The translations under genes were made by a program, and so were the position numbers. Under the pieces are notes generated by a model. That model was not told the origin of the DNA. It searched no databases and saw nothing but the letters and a program-made list of their open reading frames with translations. Positions 24,860 through 33,155 of a DNA stretch of 38,120 nucleotides are shown in pieces. This stretch comes from an uncultured Marivita sp. (lineage in GTDB: Bacteria > Pseudomonadota > Alphaproteobacteria > Rhodobacterales > Rhodobacteraceae), in contig CANNCS010000028.1 in the NCBI GenBank assembly GCA_947503115.1, positions 1 to 38,120 on the forward strand. Direction: 5' to 3'. Within the stretch, counting starts at the first letter, position 1. Every line of letters starts with the position of its first letter.

Positions 24860-24880
24860 CAGCGCCGCATCACATCAGCA

Positions 24881-25564
24881 TCAGGCGTGTTCGCGTGCTG
24901 CGATCTCTTCCCACGCGCGGTTTATGTCGATCAGCCGCCGTTCCGACAGCTTGACTGCCTCTTCCGGCACCCCCCGCGCAATCATCCGGTCGGGATGGCT
25001 TTCGCGGACAAGCTGTCGCCATGTCGCGCGGATTTCCGCAAGTGTCATACCCGGCTCTACCCCAAGCACGTCATAGGGATCGGGTGCAGCATCCGGCACA
25101 AACCGCGATTTCAGACGCCGAAATGATCCTTCGGGAAGATCGAAAATTTCGGCCACACGCAGCAGAAACGCATCTTCACCGGGGTGATAAGTGCCATCGG
25201 CCATTGCGATATGAAACAACCCCTCCATCAGATCGCAAAGCGTCCCCCGATCTTGCCCGAACATCGCGCGGATGCGCTTGGCGTATTCCTCGAATCCGGC
25301 AACGTCCTGACGGGCAAGGTTAAAAACGCGGGCCGCGCCATCTTCGTCTTCGCGTGGGATGTGGAAAATTTCACGAAAGGCCATCACCTCATCCCGGGTG
25401 ACAAGCCCATCCGCCTTGGCCATTTTGGCCGACAAAGCAATGACGGCAATGGTGAATGCAACGGTCTTTTCTGGCGGCGTACGCAGCTGGTCAAATACCG
25501 CCGTCAAACCCTCGCCCGAGGCAAGGGCCGAAAGAGCATCTGCTATGCGCGACCAAATCGACAT
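24881..25564 (-). CDS. TerB-like / DnaJ domain protein (DjlA type)
   Basis: A 227-aa co-chaperone-like protein. The N-terminal two thirds match the helical TerB-like fold (FTIAVIALSAKMAKADGLVTRDEVMAFREIF, then a second acidic repeat FHIAMADGTYHPGEDAFLLRVAEIF). The C-terminus is a J domain starting DPYDVLGVEPGMTLAEIRATWRQLVRESHPDRM, with HPD at residues 190-192, the motif that stimulates DnaK. This is the DjlA layout without the N-terminal membrane helix. The start follows AAGGTG. It may target DnaK to envelope or stress substrates; no partner is encoded beside it. Confidence 0.9.
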   Translation of the reverse strand: MSIWSRIADALSALASGEGLTAVFDQLRTPPEKTVAFTIAVIALSAKMAKADGLVTRDEVMAFREIFHIPREDEDGAARVFNLARQDVAGFEEYAKRIRAMFGQDRGTLCDLMEGLFHIAMADGTYHPGEDAFLLRVAEIFDLPEGSFRRLKSRFVPDAAPDPYDVLGVEPGMTLAEIRATWRQLVRESHPDRMIARGVPEEAVKLSERRLIDINRAWEEIAAREHA

Positions 25565-25606
25565 GCGCGCACCTTACGGGAAAGCGCGAATTTTGTCAGT
25601 GCGGCA

Positions 25607-26086
25607 TCAGAGCTTTTTCTGCATCAGCACAAGGTCAATCCAGCGGCCGAACTTGAACCCCACCTCAGAAAGCGTGGCGACCTCGACAAAGCCGATCCTA
25701 GTATGAAAGGCACGCCCTGAGGGGTTTTCAGCGCTCACTCCGGCCCAAAGCGAATGTACCCCCTCGGCACGCGCCACGGTCTCAAGCGCCGCCATCAACG
25801 CCCGCCCCGCCCCGGTGCCCCGCGCTTGCGGAGCCAGCGCGATAGAATGTTCCTTCGTGCGTGCATAGCCCGGACCATTGCGAAACGGGAAATAACTGGC
25901 ATAGCCCACCGCCAACCCATGCATCTCGGCCACAACAAATGCCGGTCCCTTAGCGGCGATATCCTCGCGCACGTAATCGACGGTTTTAAGCTCTGAGGTA
26001 AAGGTAATCGCCGTGTTCTCAATCACGTCGTTCAGGATCACCGTCAACGCCTCTGCATCGTCGACGCGCGCCGGTCGGATGATCAT
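25607..26086 (-). CDS. GNAT family N-acetyltransferase (Pat-like)
   Basis: A 159-aa acetyl-CoA-dependent acetyltransferase of the phosphinothricin acetyltransferase-like group. The acetyl-CoA pyrophosphate loop is PQARGTGAGRAL, preceded by the HSIALAP strand, with AENPSGRAFHTRIGFVEVATL as the C-terminal half. The usual substrate in this group is a free amino group of a small molecule such as methionine sulfone or sulfoximine. The start overlaps the upstream VOC gene stop (ATGA), so the pair is translationally coupled. Confidence 0.9.
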   Translation of the reverse strand: MIIRPARVDDAEALTVILNDVIENTAITFTSELKTVDYVREDIAAKGPAFVVAEMHGLAVGYASYFPFRNGPGYARTKEHSIALAPQARGTGAGRALMAALETVARAEGVHSLWAGVSAENPSGRAFHTRIGFVEVATLSEVGFKFGRWIDLVLMQKKL

Positions 26087-26700
26087 GTGAGAATGCGCCG
26101 TCCGCTTGTGGTCAGAAACACCGCCTGCATCATACGGTCCGCCATTTTTCGATAAATCACCCGATCATCGTCCAGAACCGGAGCCAGACGTTCTTGCAGC
26201 GCCGCCACGTCCGGCCCACAGATCGTCAACGCCTCCAACCGCAGCCCGGCGCTTTGCAGCGTCATACCCGGGGGCGTTTCAGTGTGCCACTGGATGATTG
26301 CCGGAAACAACCCGCCAAACGGCAAGCGCCCATCGGGCGGAACAAGCATGGTCCAGCTCAAGTCACCACGGCTCAGATGCACCGGCTCTCCGGCTTCGGG
26401 GAACATCCGCTGCGCCGCATCAATGTCGTCACAGCGCAAAATCCATTTGTCGAGCTGCGCCGGACCGTCGAAATCGTCCAGTCCGAACCAACGCGGATAG
26501 TCCGGCTTGGGTTGGGACGGATCGGGCGCGATGGCCTCGAAGTAAAGGTCTTGTTCCAACCCCAACAAGCGGTTGTGCGTGGCGTAATGCGCGTGTTGCC
26601 CACCAGCGCCAAGCGTCACACCCAGCTCTTCTTCACTGTGCGTAACCGCCTCTTCCAACGTTTCGCCTGCAACCGCGATGTGATCCAATTCAAGTTTCAT
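26083..26700 (-). CDS. VOC-superfamily (glyoxalase-like) protein
   Basis: A 205-aa protein beginning LELDHIAVAGETLEEAVTHSEEELGV, the first beta-alpha-beta-beta-beta unit of the vicinal oxygen chelate fold, with the metal histidine in DHIAV. The later part (FDGPAQLDKWILRCDDIDAAQ and GGLFPAIIQWHTE) fits the Glyoxalase_3-like group of about 200 aa rather than a short epimerase. It could be a metal-dependent lyase or an oxygenase-like enzyme; no substrate is known. Its ribosome-binding region is occupied by a hairpin (26703-26720) and no ribosome site is visible. Coupled to the GNAT gene downstream. Confidence 0.85.
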   Translation of the reverse strand: MKLELDHIAVAGETLEEAVTHSEEELGVTLGAGGQHAHYATHNRLLGLEQDLYFEAIAPDPSQPKPDYPRWFGLDDFDGPAQLDKWILRCDDIDAAQRMFPEAGEPVHLSRGDLSWTMLVPPDGRLPFGGLFPAIIQWHTETPPGMTLQSAGLRLEALTICGPDVAALQERLAPVLDDDRVIYRKMADRMMQAVFLTTSGRRILT

Positions 26701-26702
26701 GT

Positions 26703-26744
26703 CGGCATTGACACATGCCGTGGATTTTCCGTCAACGGAAAATC
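26703..26744 (-). promoter_or_regulatory. Two hairpins upstream of the VOC gene
   Basis: CGGCAT/ATGCCG (26703-26720) lies two bases from the VOC start codon, and GATTTTCCG-TCAA-CGGAAAATC (26723-26744) is a 9-bp stem next to it. A minus-strand TTGACG hexamer (26730-26735) lies in the second hairpin. They may control initiation of the VOC-GNAT pair. Confidence 0.4.
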
Positions 26745-26808
26745 GCGAACACGCCGACGCGTTCTACACCGCGCCCCGCAATCCGGCGCTCCGCATCTTC
26801 AGCAACGG

Positions 26809-26837
26809 AAAAAGGCGGACGCGTTGACGCGTCCGCC
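26809..26837 (-). terminator. Rho-independent terminator of the methylmalonyl-CoA mutase gene
   Basis: GGCGGACGCG-TTGA-CGCGTCCGCC is a perfect 10-bp stem with a four-base loop, 11 bases past the mutase stop, followed on the minus strand by TTTTT. This is a textbook terminator and separates the mutase from the VOC-GNAT genes. Confidence 0.9.
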
Positions 26838-26847
26838 CGCATTAACC

Positions 26848-28977
26848 TCAGCCGCGCGCTTCGCGGATAAGCCGCAGGATATCCTGCGCTGCCTCGGGGA
26901 TGTTGGTGCCCGGGCCGAAGATCGCCTTGACCCCAGCGTCGTAAAGGTACTGATAATCCTGCTGCGGAATGACGCCGCCACAGATCACCAGGATATCCCC
27001 CGCGCCCTGCGCCTTCAGTTCTTGCACCAGTTGCGGTGCCAGCGTCTTGTGACCCGCAGCCTGTGACGAGATCCCGATCACGTGCACATCATTGTCGATG
27101 GCATCCTGTGCCGCTTCGGCCGGGGTCTGAAACAACGGCCCCACATCGACGTCAAAGCCGATATCCGCGAAAGCGGTGGCAATCACCTTGGCACCTCGAT
27201 CATGCCCGTCTTGCCCCATCTTGACCACCAACATGCGCGGGCGGCGGCCTTCATCCTCGGCGAACGCTTCGACCGACCGCTGGATCGCCGCAAAGCCCTC
27301 GTCGCCCTCGTAGGCCGCGCCGTAAACGCCAGCCAACGTCTTGACCTCGGCCCGGTGACGGCCAAACACCTTTTCCATCGCCATGCTGATCTCTCCTACC
27401 GTAGCGCGGGCGCGGGAAGCCTCGACCGCTGCTTCCAACAGATTGCCGCCTTCGGCCGCACGTTTCTCAAGCTCGGCCAAGGCCGCATCACAAGCCGCCT
27501 GATCGCGGGTGCTGCGAATACTCTCGAGTCGGGCAATCTGCGATTGACGCACCTTAACGTTGTCCACGTCGAGGATGTCGAGTGCGTCTTCCTTGGCGAG
27601 ACGGTACTTGTTCACGCCGACGATCACATCGGTGCCCCGGTCAATATCCGCTTGACGCTGGGCGGCGGTTTCTTCGATCCGCAGCTTGGGCATACCCGAA
27701 GCAACCGCCTTGGTCATGCCGCCCATCTCGTCGACTTCTTCGATCAGCTTCCATGCGGCCTCCGCCAAATCATGGGTCAGCTTTTCAACGTAGTAAGAGC
27801 CCGCCAGCGGATCGACCACCTTGGTCACCCCGGTCTCTTCCTGCAAGATCAACTGCGTGTTCCGCGCAATCCGCGCCGAGAACTCGGTCGGAAGCGCGAT
27901 AGCTTCGTCCAACGCGTTGGTGTGAAGCGATTGCGTACCACCCAGAACCGCACTCATCGCCTCATAGGCAGTGCGGATCACGTTGTTGTACGGGTCTTGC
28001 TCGGCCAGCGACACACCCGAGGTCTGGCAGTGAGTGCGCAGCATCTTGGAGCGGTCGTTCTTAGCACCCAGATCAGTCATGATCCGATGCCAGAGCAGAC
28101 GCGCTGCGCGCAGCTTGGCCGCTTCCATGAAGAAGTTCTTGCCGATGGCAAAGAAGAACGACAAACGCCCTGCGAACTTGTCTACATCCATGCCGCGATC
28201 CATCGCGGTCTGCACATATTCCTTGCCGTCCGCCAGCGTGTAGGCCAGCTCTTGCACAAGGTTCGCGCCCGCTTCCTGCATGTGGTAGCCGGAAATCGAG
28301 ATCGAATTGAACTTCGGCATGTTGTCCGAGGTGTATTCGATGATGTCCGCAATGATCCGCATCGACGGTTCGGGCGGGTACACATAGGTGTTGCGGACCA
28401 TGAATTCCTTGAGAATGTCGTTCTGAATGGTCCCCGACAGCACAGAGCGATCATGCCCCTGCTCTTCGCCGGCCACGATAAAGGACGCAAGGATCGGAAT
28501 GACTGCACCATTCATCGTCATCGACACGCTGACCTGATCCAGCGGGATACCATCAAAGAGGATCTTCATGTCCTCAACACTGTCGATGGCCACACCGGCC
28601 TTGCCAACATCGCCCACAACGCGTTCGTGGTCGCTGTCATAGCCACGGTGCGTCGCCAGATCGAAGGCAACCGAGACCCCCTGCTGACCCGCCGCAAGGT
28701 TTTTGCGATAAAACGCGTTCGATTCCTCGGCGGTGGAGAACCCCGCATATTGTCGGATCGTCCACGGGCGCCCCGCATACATCGTTGCCTTAACGCCGCG
28801 CGTAAACGGAGCCTCGCCGGGAATGGTGCCCAGATGCGGCAGGTCTTTGACGTCGTCCTCGGTGTAGAGAGGCTGCACCTCGATCCCTTCGAGGGTTTTC
28901 CATGTCAGAGCGTCAAGCGGTTTGCCACGCAGCTCTTTCTCGGCCAAGGCGCGCCATGTGTCTTTTTTGGCAGTCAT
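26848..28977 (-). CDS. scpA: Methylmalonyl-CoA mutase (B12-dependent)
   Basis: Cytoplasmic adenosylcobalamin enzyme converting methylmalonyl-CoA to succinyl-CoA, the last step of propionyl-CoA assimilation. At 709 aa it is the single-chain form. The N-terminal TIM-barrel half carries the acyl-CoA site ([26 protein letters not shown], and [16 protein letters not shown]). The C-terminal cobalamin domain has DGHDRG with H592 as lower axial ligand, followed by [14 protein letters not shown] and [12 protein letters not shown]. The start follows AAGAGACC, and a TGTCCC/GGGACA hairpin (29012-29026) lies in its leader. It is in the same direction as pccA and pccB but separated from pccA by the oppositely oriented DUF4174 gene, so it has its own promoter. 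The chaperone MeaB and the epimerase are not in the window. Confidence 0.97.
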   Translation of the reverse strand: MTAKKDTWRALAEKELRGKPLDALTWKTLEGIEVQPLYTEDDVKDLPHLGTIPGEAPFTRGVKATMYAGRPWTIRQYAGFSTAEESNAFYRKNLAAGQQGVSVAFDLATHRGYDSDHERVVGDVGKAGVAIDSVEDMKILFDGIPLDQVSVSMTMNGAVIPILASFIVAGEEQGHDRSVLSGTIQNDILKEFMVRNTYVYPPEPSMRIIADIIEYTSDNMPKFNSISISGYHMQEAGANLVQELAYTLADGKEYVQTAMDRGMDVDKFAGRLSFFFAIGKNFFMEAAKLRAARLLWHRIMTDLGAKNDRSKMLRTHCQTSGVSLAEQDPYNNVIRTAYEAMSAVLGGTQSLHTNALDEAIALPTEFSARIARNTQLILQEETGVTKVVDPLAGSYYVEKLTHDLAEAAWKLIEEVDEMGGMTKAVASGMPKLRIEETAAQRQADIDRGTDVIVGVNKYRLAKEDALDILDVDNVKVRQSQIARLESIRSTRDQAACDAALAELEKRAAEGGNLLEAAVEASRARATVGEISMAMEKVFGRHRAEVKTLAGVYGAAYEGDEGFAAIQRSVEAFAEDEGRRPRMLVVKMGQDGHDRGAKVIATAFADIGFDVDVGPLFQTPAEAAQDAIDNDVHVIGISSQAAGHKTLAPQLVQELKAQGAGDILVICGGVIPQQDYQYLYDAGVKAIFGPGTNIPEAAQDILRLIREARG

Positions 28978-29103
28978 AGGTCTCTTGTTCCTCTTGTCTT
29001 CATTGGCCCTGTGTCCCGATGGGACAAAGGTTCCAAAAGCATGGGTTCGGGTGCGTGCAGACTGGTGTTGGTCACTTTTTTGCGGGTGCGCCCGCTTCGT
29101 GCC

Positions 29104-29132
29104 TTCGCATTGCGCAATGTGCGCCCTATATT
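29104..29132 (+). promoter_or_regulatory. Promoter of the DUF4174 gene
   Basis: TTCGCA (29104-29109), 17 bases, TATATT (29127-29132). The -10 ends seven bases before the ATG at 29140, so transcription would start at or next to the start codon, giving a nearly leaderless mRNA. Confidence 0.45.
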
Positions 29133-29139
29133 TTGAGGC

Positions 29140-29613
29140 ATGAACAAAGTCTTACCTGCGATGCTGGCCGCGCTTCTGTTTGCCGTTCCCGTAATGGGAC
29201 AGGCACAGGATAACAGCGCGACGACAGATGATCTGTCGGTCGATATAATACTGTCTGCTGAAAATGTGACGCTTGAGGAATTCCTCTGGATCAAACGTCC
29301 CATAGTCGTGTTTGCCGACAGCCCGGCGGACCCGCGATACGTGCAGCAAATGCAATACCTGACCAGCGATCTGAACGCGCTCGATCTGCGGGATGTGGTC
29401 ATTATCACCGACACCAACCCAGCCGAAGGTTCAGCGGCGCGCACTGCACTGCGGCCACGAGGTTTCATGTTGGCCATCATCGACAAAGACGGCGGCGTCA
29501 AGCAACGCAAGCCCCTACCCTGGAGCGTCCGGGAAATCAGCCGCGCCATCGACAAGATGCCGACGCGCCAGCAGGAAATCCAAGATCGCTCCGAGGGATT
29601 GCCGCGCGGATAA
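29140..29613 (+). CDS. Secreted DUF4174 domain protein
   Basis: A 157-aa exported protein: signal peptide to about residue 22 ([20 protein letters not shown] then QA/QDN), then a DUF4174-type thioredoxin-like fold: [30 protein letters not shown], an [11 protein letters not shown] strand, [30 protein letters not shown]. The CxxC of true thioredoxins is absent, so redox activity is not expected. It lies between the mutase and pccA genes on the opposite strand. The function is unknown; its place in this locus looks common in related genomes, but that is from memory. Confidence 0.87.
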   Translation: MNKVLPAMLAALLFAVPVMGQAQDNSATTDDLSVDIILSAENVTLEEFLWIKRPIVVFADSPADPRYVQQMQYLTSDLNALDLRDVVIITDTNPAEGSAARTALRPRGFMLAIIDKDGGVKQRKPLPWSVREISRAIDKMPTRQQEIQDRSEGLPRG

Positions 29614-29623
29614 CCGGCGGCAT

Positions 29624-29650
29624 GTCCGGTGCGGTCAGACCACACCGGAC
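29624..29650. terminator. Bidirectional hairpin between DUF4174 and pccA
   Basis: GTCCGGTG (29624-29631) and CACCGGAC (29643-29650) with an inner GGT/ACC extension form a long stem between convergent stops. It lacks a U-run on either strand but is well placed to end both transcripts. Confidence 0.5.
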
Positions 29651-29685
29651 CACAGGCGCTTATGCTCGCCGCGCAGGTCACAGCC

Positions 29686-31686
29686 TTATTCGAACTCCAT
29701 GATCACATCGTCCACGGCAAGGCTGTCGCCCGCCGTCGCGTTGATCTTTGACACGATGCCCTTGCGTTCGGCGCGCAGGATGTTTTCCATCTTCATCGCC
29801 TCGACAGTGCACAGCGCCTGACCTTCCTGGACCTCGTCGCCTTCTTCCACGTCGATCTTCACGATCAGACCCGGCATCGGGCAAAGCAGCATCTTCGACG
29901 TGTCCGGCGGTACTTTCTCGGGCATTTTACGGGCCAATTCAGCCTGACGTGGGGTGCGCACATGCACCTTCAGTTCCGCCCCACGCGACCGGATGCGGAA
30001 CCCGCCCGACACCTTACCGACCTTCATCACAAGCGGATCACCATTGACCGTCATCCGGGCAAGCTGATCGCCGGGCGTCCAATCGCCGCTTACGCGGATC
30101 TCGTTGCCATCGGCAAAACGCACGGTCGATCCGTCATGGTCGGCGGCGATAGTGACGTTGAAATCGTGCCCTTGCAACGCAACGTTCCACTCTTCCCCGA
30201 CATGACGCTCGTGATTGTCGAGCGTGCCGGAAATACGCGCACGCCGAATTTCAGCCACCCGGTTCATCGCCGCACAAGCCGCCGCGATGTTGCGCAGCGC
30301 CACGTCGCCCAGCGTCACACCTTCAAAGCCCTCAGGATATTCTTCTTCGATGAAGGCAGTAGTCATTTCGCCTGAGATGAATTTCGGATGATCCATAACC
30401 GCCGCCACGAACGGAAGGTTGTGGCCAATGCCTTCGACCTCAAAGCTGTCCAGCGCGTTCCGCATGGTTTCAATCGCAGTGGCGCGATCCGGCCCCCACG
30501 TACACAGCTTGGCGATCATCGGGTCGTAATACATGCTGATCTCGCCGCCCTCGAACACACCTGTGTCGTTGCGCACGATGCCATCACCCAGCGGACCTTC
30601 GGCAGGCGGGCGATAACGGGTCAGACGACCAATCGACGGCAGGAAGCCGCGATACGGGTCTTCGGCATAAAGGCGGTTTTCGATCGCCCAACCGTTGATC
30701 TTGACGTCGTCCTGCGTGATTGACAGCGGCTCACCATTGGCGACGCGTACCATCTGTTCCACCAGATCGACCCCGGTGATCAACTCGGTCACGGGGTGTT
30801 CCACCTGAAGACGGGTGTTCATTTCGAGGAAATAGAAGTTCCGATCGCCGTCGACGATGAATTCCACAGTACCGGCACTCGTGTACCCAACCGCTTTGGC
30901 CAGAGCGACCGACTGGTCGCCCATCGCCTTGCGGGTGGCTTCATCAAGGAACGGGCTTGGGGCTTCTTCCACAACCTTCTGGTTACGGCGCTGAATCGAA
31001 CATTCCCGTTCGTTCAGGTAAATCCCGTTGCCATGCGCATCGCAAAGCACCTGAATTTCGATGTGGCGCGGCTGAGTGACGAATTTTTCGATGAAAATCC
31101 GGTCATCACCAAAGCTGTTCGCGGCCTCGTTCTTGGACGACTGAAAACCTTCGCGCGCCTCGGTATCGTTCCACGCGATCCGCATGCCTTTGCCGCCGCC
31201 CCCGGCAGACGCCTTGATCATCACCGGGTAGCCGATCTGATTCGAGATCTTAACCGCTTCTTCGGCATCTTCGATCAGGCCCATGTACCCGGGAACCGTG
31301 GACACGCCCGCTTCCTGCGCGATCTTCTTCGAGGTGATCTTGTCCCCCATCGCTTCGATCGCCTTGACCGGCGGCCCGACAAACGCGACGCCAGCGGCCT
31401 CAAGGGCTTGCGCGAATTTCGGGTTTTCGGACAAGAAGCCGTAGCCCGGATGCACCGCCTGCGCGCCGGTTTGCTTGATCGCGTCCATCACCTTGTCGAT
31501 GACGATATAGGACTGGTTCGCAGGCGGCGGGCCGATATGCACGGCTTCGTCTGCCATCTCGACATGCAGCGCGTTTTTGTCGGCATCCGAATAGATGGCC
31601 ACGGTCTTGATGCCCATCTTGCGGGCGGTCTTGATCACCCGGCAGGCGATCTCGCCCCGGTTGGCAATCAGGATCTTGTCGAACAT
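29686..31686 (-). CDS. pccA: Propionyl-CoA carboxylase alpha subunit (biotin carboxylase + BCCP)
   Basis: A 666-aa subunit that carboxylates biotin with ATP and bicarbonate and presents it to PccB. The biotin carboxylase domain is complete (MFDKILIANRGEIACRVIKTARKMG, the ATP-grasp glycine loop KASAGGGGKGMRI, LEMNTRLQVEHPVTE). A BT linker region follows, and the C-terminal carrier domain ends with EAMKMEN, where K632 is the biotinylated lysine. The start follows AAAGGGAC. It is on the same strand as pccB, separated by four small genes. Carboxylase of propionyl-CoA rather than acetyl- or methylcrotonyl-CoA is inferred from the linked mutase, pccB and regulator. Confidence 0.96.
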   Translation of the reverse strand: MFDKILIANRGEIACRVIKTARKMGIKTVAIYSDADKNALHVEMADEAVHIGPPPANQSYIVIDKVMDAIKQTGAQAVHPGYGFLSENPKFAQALEAAGVAFVGPPVKAIEAMGDKITSKKIAQEAGVSTVPGYMGLIEDAEEAVKISNQIGYPVMIKASAGGGGKGMRIAWNDTEAREGFQSSKNEAANSFGDDRIFIEKFVTQPRHIEIQVLCDAHGNGIYLNERECSIQRRNQKVVEEAPSPFLDEATRKAMGDQSVALAKAVGYTSAGTVEFIVDGDRNFYFLEMNTRLQVEHPVTELITGVDLVEQMVRVANGEPLSITQDDVKINGWAIENRLYAEDPYRGFLPSIGRLTRYRPPAEGPLGDGIVRNDTGVFEGGEISMYYDPMIAKLCTWGPDRATAIETMRNALDSFEVEGIGHNLPFVAAVMDHPKFISGEMTTAFIEEEYPEGFEGVTLGDVALRNIAAACAAMNRVAEIRRARISGTLDNHERHVGEEWNVALQGHDFNVTIAADHDGSTVRFADGNEIRVSGDWTPGDQLARMTVNGDPLVMKVGKVSGGFRIRSRGAELKVHVRTPRQAELARKMPEKVPPDTSKMLLCPMPGLIVKIDVEEGDEVQEGQALCTVEAMKMENILRAERKGIVSKINATAGDSLAVDDVIMEFE

Positions 31687-31744
31687 GTCTGTCCCTTTCC
31701 GTCAGTCTTTTCTTGGCCCGGGAACGATCCCGCAGCGATGGCAT

Positions 31745-31779
31745 AAAAAAGACCGCCCGGACGCGGGGGCCGAACGGTC
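31745..31779 (-). terminator. Terminator after the 71-aa lipoprotein gene
   Basis: GACCG and CGGTC arms enclose a GC-rich 19-base region and are followed on the minus strand by TTTTTT. It lies 34 bases past the lipoprotein stop and before pccA, so pccA may depend on read-through or on its own promoter. A 14-base palindrome GCTGACGCGTCAGC (31804-31817) spans the lipoprotein stop codon. Confidence 0.65.
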
Positions 31780-31812
31780 GAAATACGAGAGTGGTTTGGG
31801 CGCGCTGACGCG

Positions 31813-32028
31813 TCAGCAACGCTCCGGGTAGGTCTGGCAATAGGCGACGTTGGCCGCAGCCCCGACCGCAGCTCCGGTGAGCGGATCGCCCCCCGCTGCA
31901 ACAGCTGCGCCACCACCGGCCGCGCCGCCAAGCAAGGCTTGTTCCCCAAGCGTGTCACCGCAGGCCGCGAGGCCCAGCAGCGCAACAAGGGCGAAAACGG
32001 ACGCCGGTTTGTATGTATGAGTGTCCAT
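31813..32028 (-). CDS. Small glycine-zipper lipoprotein
   Basis: A 71-aa lipoprotein: signal ending LAAC with the lipidated C23, then a glycine/alanine-rich segment (LLGGAAGGGAAVAAGGDPLTGAAVGAAANV) of the glycine-zipper type that packs in or against membranes, and a two-cysteine tail (YCQTYPERC) that could be disulphide-linked. The ribosome site AAAGGAG precedes the ATG. A promoter candidate (TTTACA-16-TACAGT) lies at 32139-32166. Similar small lipoproteins are common in Rhodobacterales; no role is known. Confidence 0.88.
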   Translation of the reverse strand: MDTHTYKPASVFALVALLGLAACGDTLGEQALLGGAAGGGAAVAAGGDPLTGAAVGAAANVAYCQTYPERC

Positions 32029-32138
32029 GTGTCTGCTCCTTTGCAGGTCTTTGCCTGTGCAGGAGTAACACCTCGGAACGGGCCTTGGTTCCAGCCCTCC
32101 GTGTCACAGGACGGATTTTGGGCATAACTTTGCCCGCC

Positions 32139-32166
32139 ACTGTAACGTACTGATTTAAAATGTAAA
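32139..32166 (-). promoter_or_regulatory. Promoter for the 71-aa lipoprotein (and perhaps pccA)
   Basis: On the minus strand TTTACA (32161-32166) and TACAGT (32139-32144) are separated by 16 bases; the -35 matches the consensus at 5 of 6 positions. It begins at the U-run of the preceding terminator (32164-32207). The rest of 32029-32365 holds that terminator and no recognisable gene. Confidence 0.4.
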
Positions 32167-32207
32167 AAGTCGGGCGCTTGGCATGGGGTGTGACCAAGGC
32201 GCCCGAC
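32164..32207 (-). terminator. Strong terminator downstream of the 120-aa gene
   Basis: GTCGGGCGC/GCGCCCGAC (9 bp) extended by TTGG/CCAA, with TTTTT following on the minus strand. It is 158 bases downstream of the 120-aa gene stop, an unusually long 3' region. Confidence 0.8.
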
Positions 32208-32365
32208 AAGGTTAGGGTAACGGTGAACCAATGGCGCAATCTGCCAACGCCATGTCACTAGGAACAGTTCCAAACTGCCACAACCGTCAAACGCGTCAAC
32301 CGAAAAACCAATACAACCTAAGGTATCGGCTTTTTCTCGCGCAAAATGTTTCTGACTGAGCAACA

Positions 32366-32728
32366 TCACGCCCAATCCTCGTTCTCATCGAATGCTTCAG
32401 GGAACGATGCCCGCGCGACGGCTTCGTTGATCACCAGCAGCGACTCATAGCTTTCAGGATCAAACGGATCGTCATAGGGCAGCACCTCGCGCCCAAAAAG
32501 CCAGCTTAGGCGCCCGGCATCCAAATTGCCCCGCTCGAATGGCTCATCCCCGAAATGTGCCCACAGCGCCGCCATGAAGGCGGTATCTGCCTTGCGATCC
32601 ACCGACCTGCGATCACGGTAGCGCTCGCGCTTGGTAAGCGGCGTCACCCCTTTCGGGTTCGGTCTGCGAATGACGAATTGGAAATCAGTGCCCGGAAGGC
32701 GCCCCGGAAAGCCGCGATGCTTCAGCAT
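32366..32728 (-). CDS. Hypothetical protein, 120 aa
   Basis: A soluble, charged protein with no signal peptide or membrane segment and no domain I recognise. The N-terminus has a compact basic part (MLKHRGFPGRLPGTDFQFVIRRPNP, then TKRERYRDRRSVDRK), while the C-terminal half is acidic (LPYDDPFDPESYESLL to FDENEDWA), giving a strongly bipolar charge. It is preceded by GGGGGTG. It lies in the pccB-to-pccA interval on the pcc strand, 63 bases after a 48-aa lipoprotein gene, and is probably co-transcribed. The GC-rich third position supports real coding. Confidence 0.75.
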   Translation of the reverse strand: MLKHRGFPGRLPGTDFQFVIRRPNPKGVTPLTKRERYRDRRSVDRKADTAFMAALWAHFGDEPFERGNLDAGRLSWLFGREVLPYDDPFDPESYESLLVINEAVARASFPEAFDENEDWA

Positions 32729-32791
32729 GGGACACCCCCGCGAAGCATTGGCGAAAAGGGGGCGAACGCCTCTGCCCGCCCCGTTTCTAGG

Positions 32792-32938
32792 TTACTTGTA
32801 CTTGCCTGTGTGCATCGGCTCGTGGCTGATCGGCTCTGGGTCGATAACCACAAACTCTTCTTCGGCCTGTTTGTGTCCGCACGCGGACAAAACTGCAAAA
32901 AGGCCAAACGCGGCAAGAAGCTTGATGCTCTTTGACAT
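32792..32938 (-). CDS. 48-residue lipoprotein
   Basis: A very short but well-formed gene: AGGAG seven bases before the ATG, a basic start (MSKSIK), a hydrophobic core and the lipobox LSAC with C20 as lipidated cysteine, then an acidic/proline mature peptide EEEFVVIDPEPISHEPMHTGKYK of about 28 residues. It lies between DUF6497 and the 120-aa gene on the pcc strand. It is short enough to be missed by automatic annotation. The mature part is too small for an enzyme; a structural or modulatory envelope role is possible. Confidence 0.8.
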   Translation of the reverse strand: MSKSIKLLAAFGLFAVLSACGHKQAEEEFVVIDPEPISHEPMHTGKYK

Positions 32939-33155
32939 CTAGTTCTCCTGTCAGGTTCAAAAAAGGACCCAACAAGACCTGCTGGTCCTGCCTGTCCTCG
33001 GTTCGAGGTAGTGACTGCTTGGGTGCAGTCAGCCTCAGAATACCCTGAAATCACGGACAAAAGATATCCACGGCCCGCAACATCGCGGCCCTGTGACGGA
33101 AAAGACTCAACCCGAACGCGCCCTGAACGGGGTTTCGCAACATATGGTGGAAGCA

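Noticed and set aside
26083-26700. VOC protein as methylmalonyl-CoA epimerase
   Set aside because: Epimerases are VOC proteins and the neighbour is the mutase, but this one is about 205 aa, fits the Glyoxalase_3-like group, and is separated from the mutase by a strong terminator.
27082-29136. 684-codon open frame on the plus strand
   Set aside because: It lies exactly antisense to the methylmalonyl-CoA mutase gene; the frame is open because of the GC-rich third positions of the real gene, and the translation (rich in Arg, His, Leu) matches no family.
29140-29613. DUF4174 protein as a thiol-disulphide oxidoreductase
   Set aside because: The fold may be thioredoxin-like, but there is no CxxC motif.
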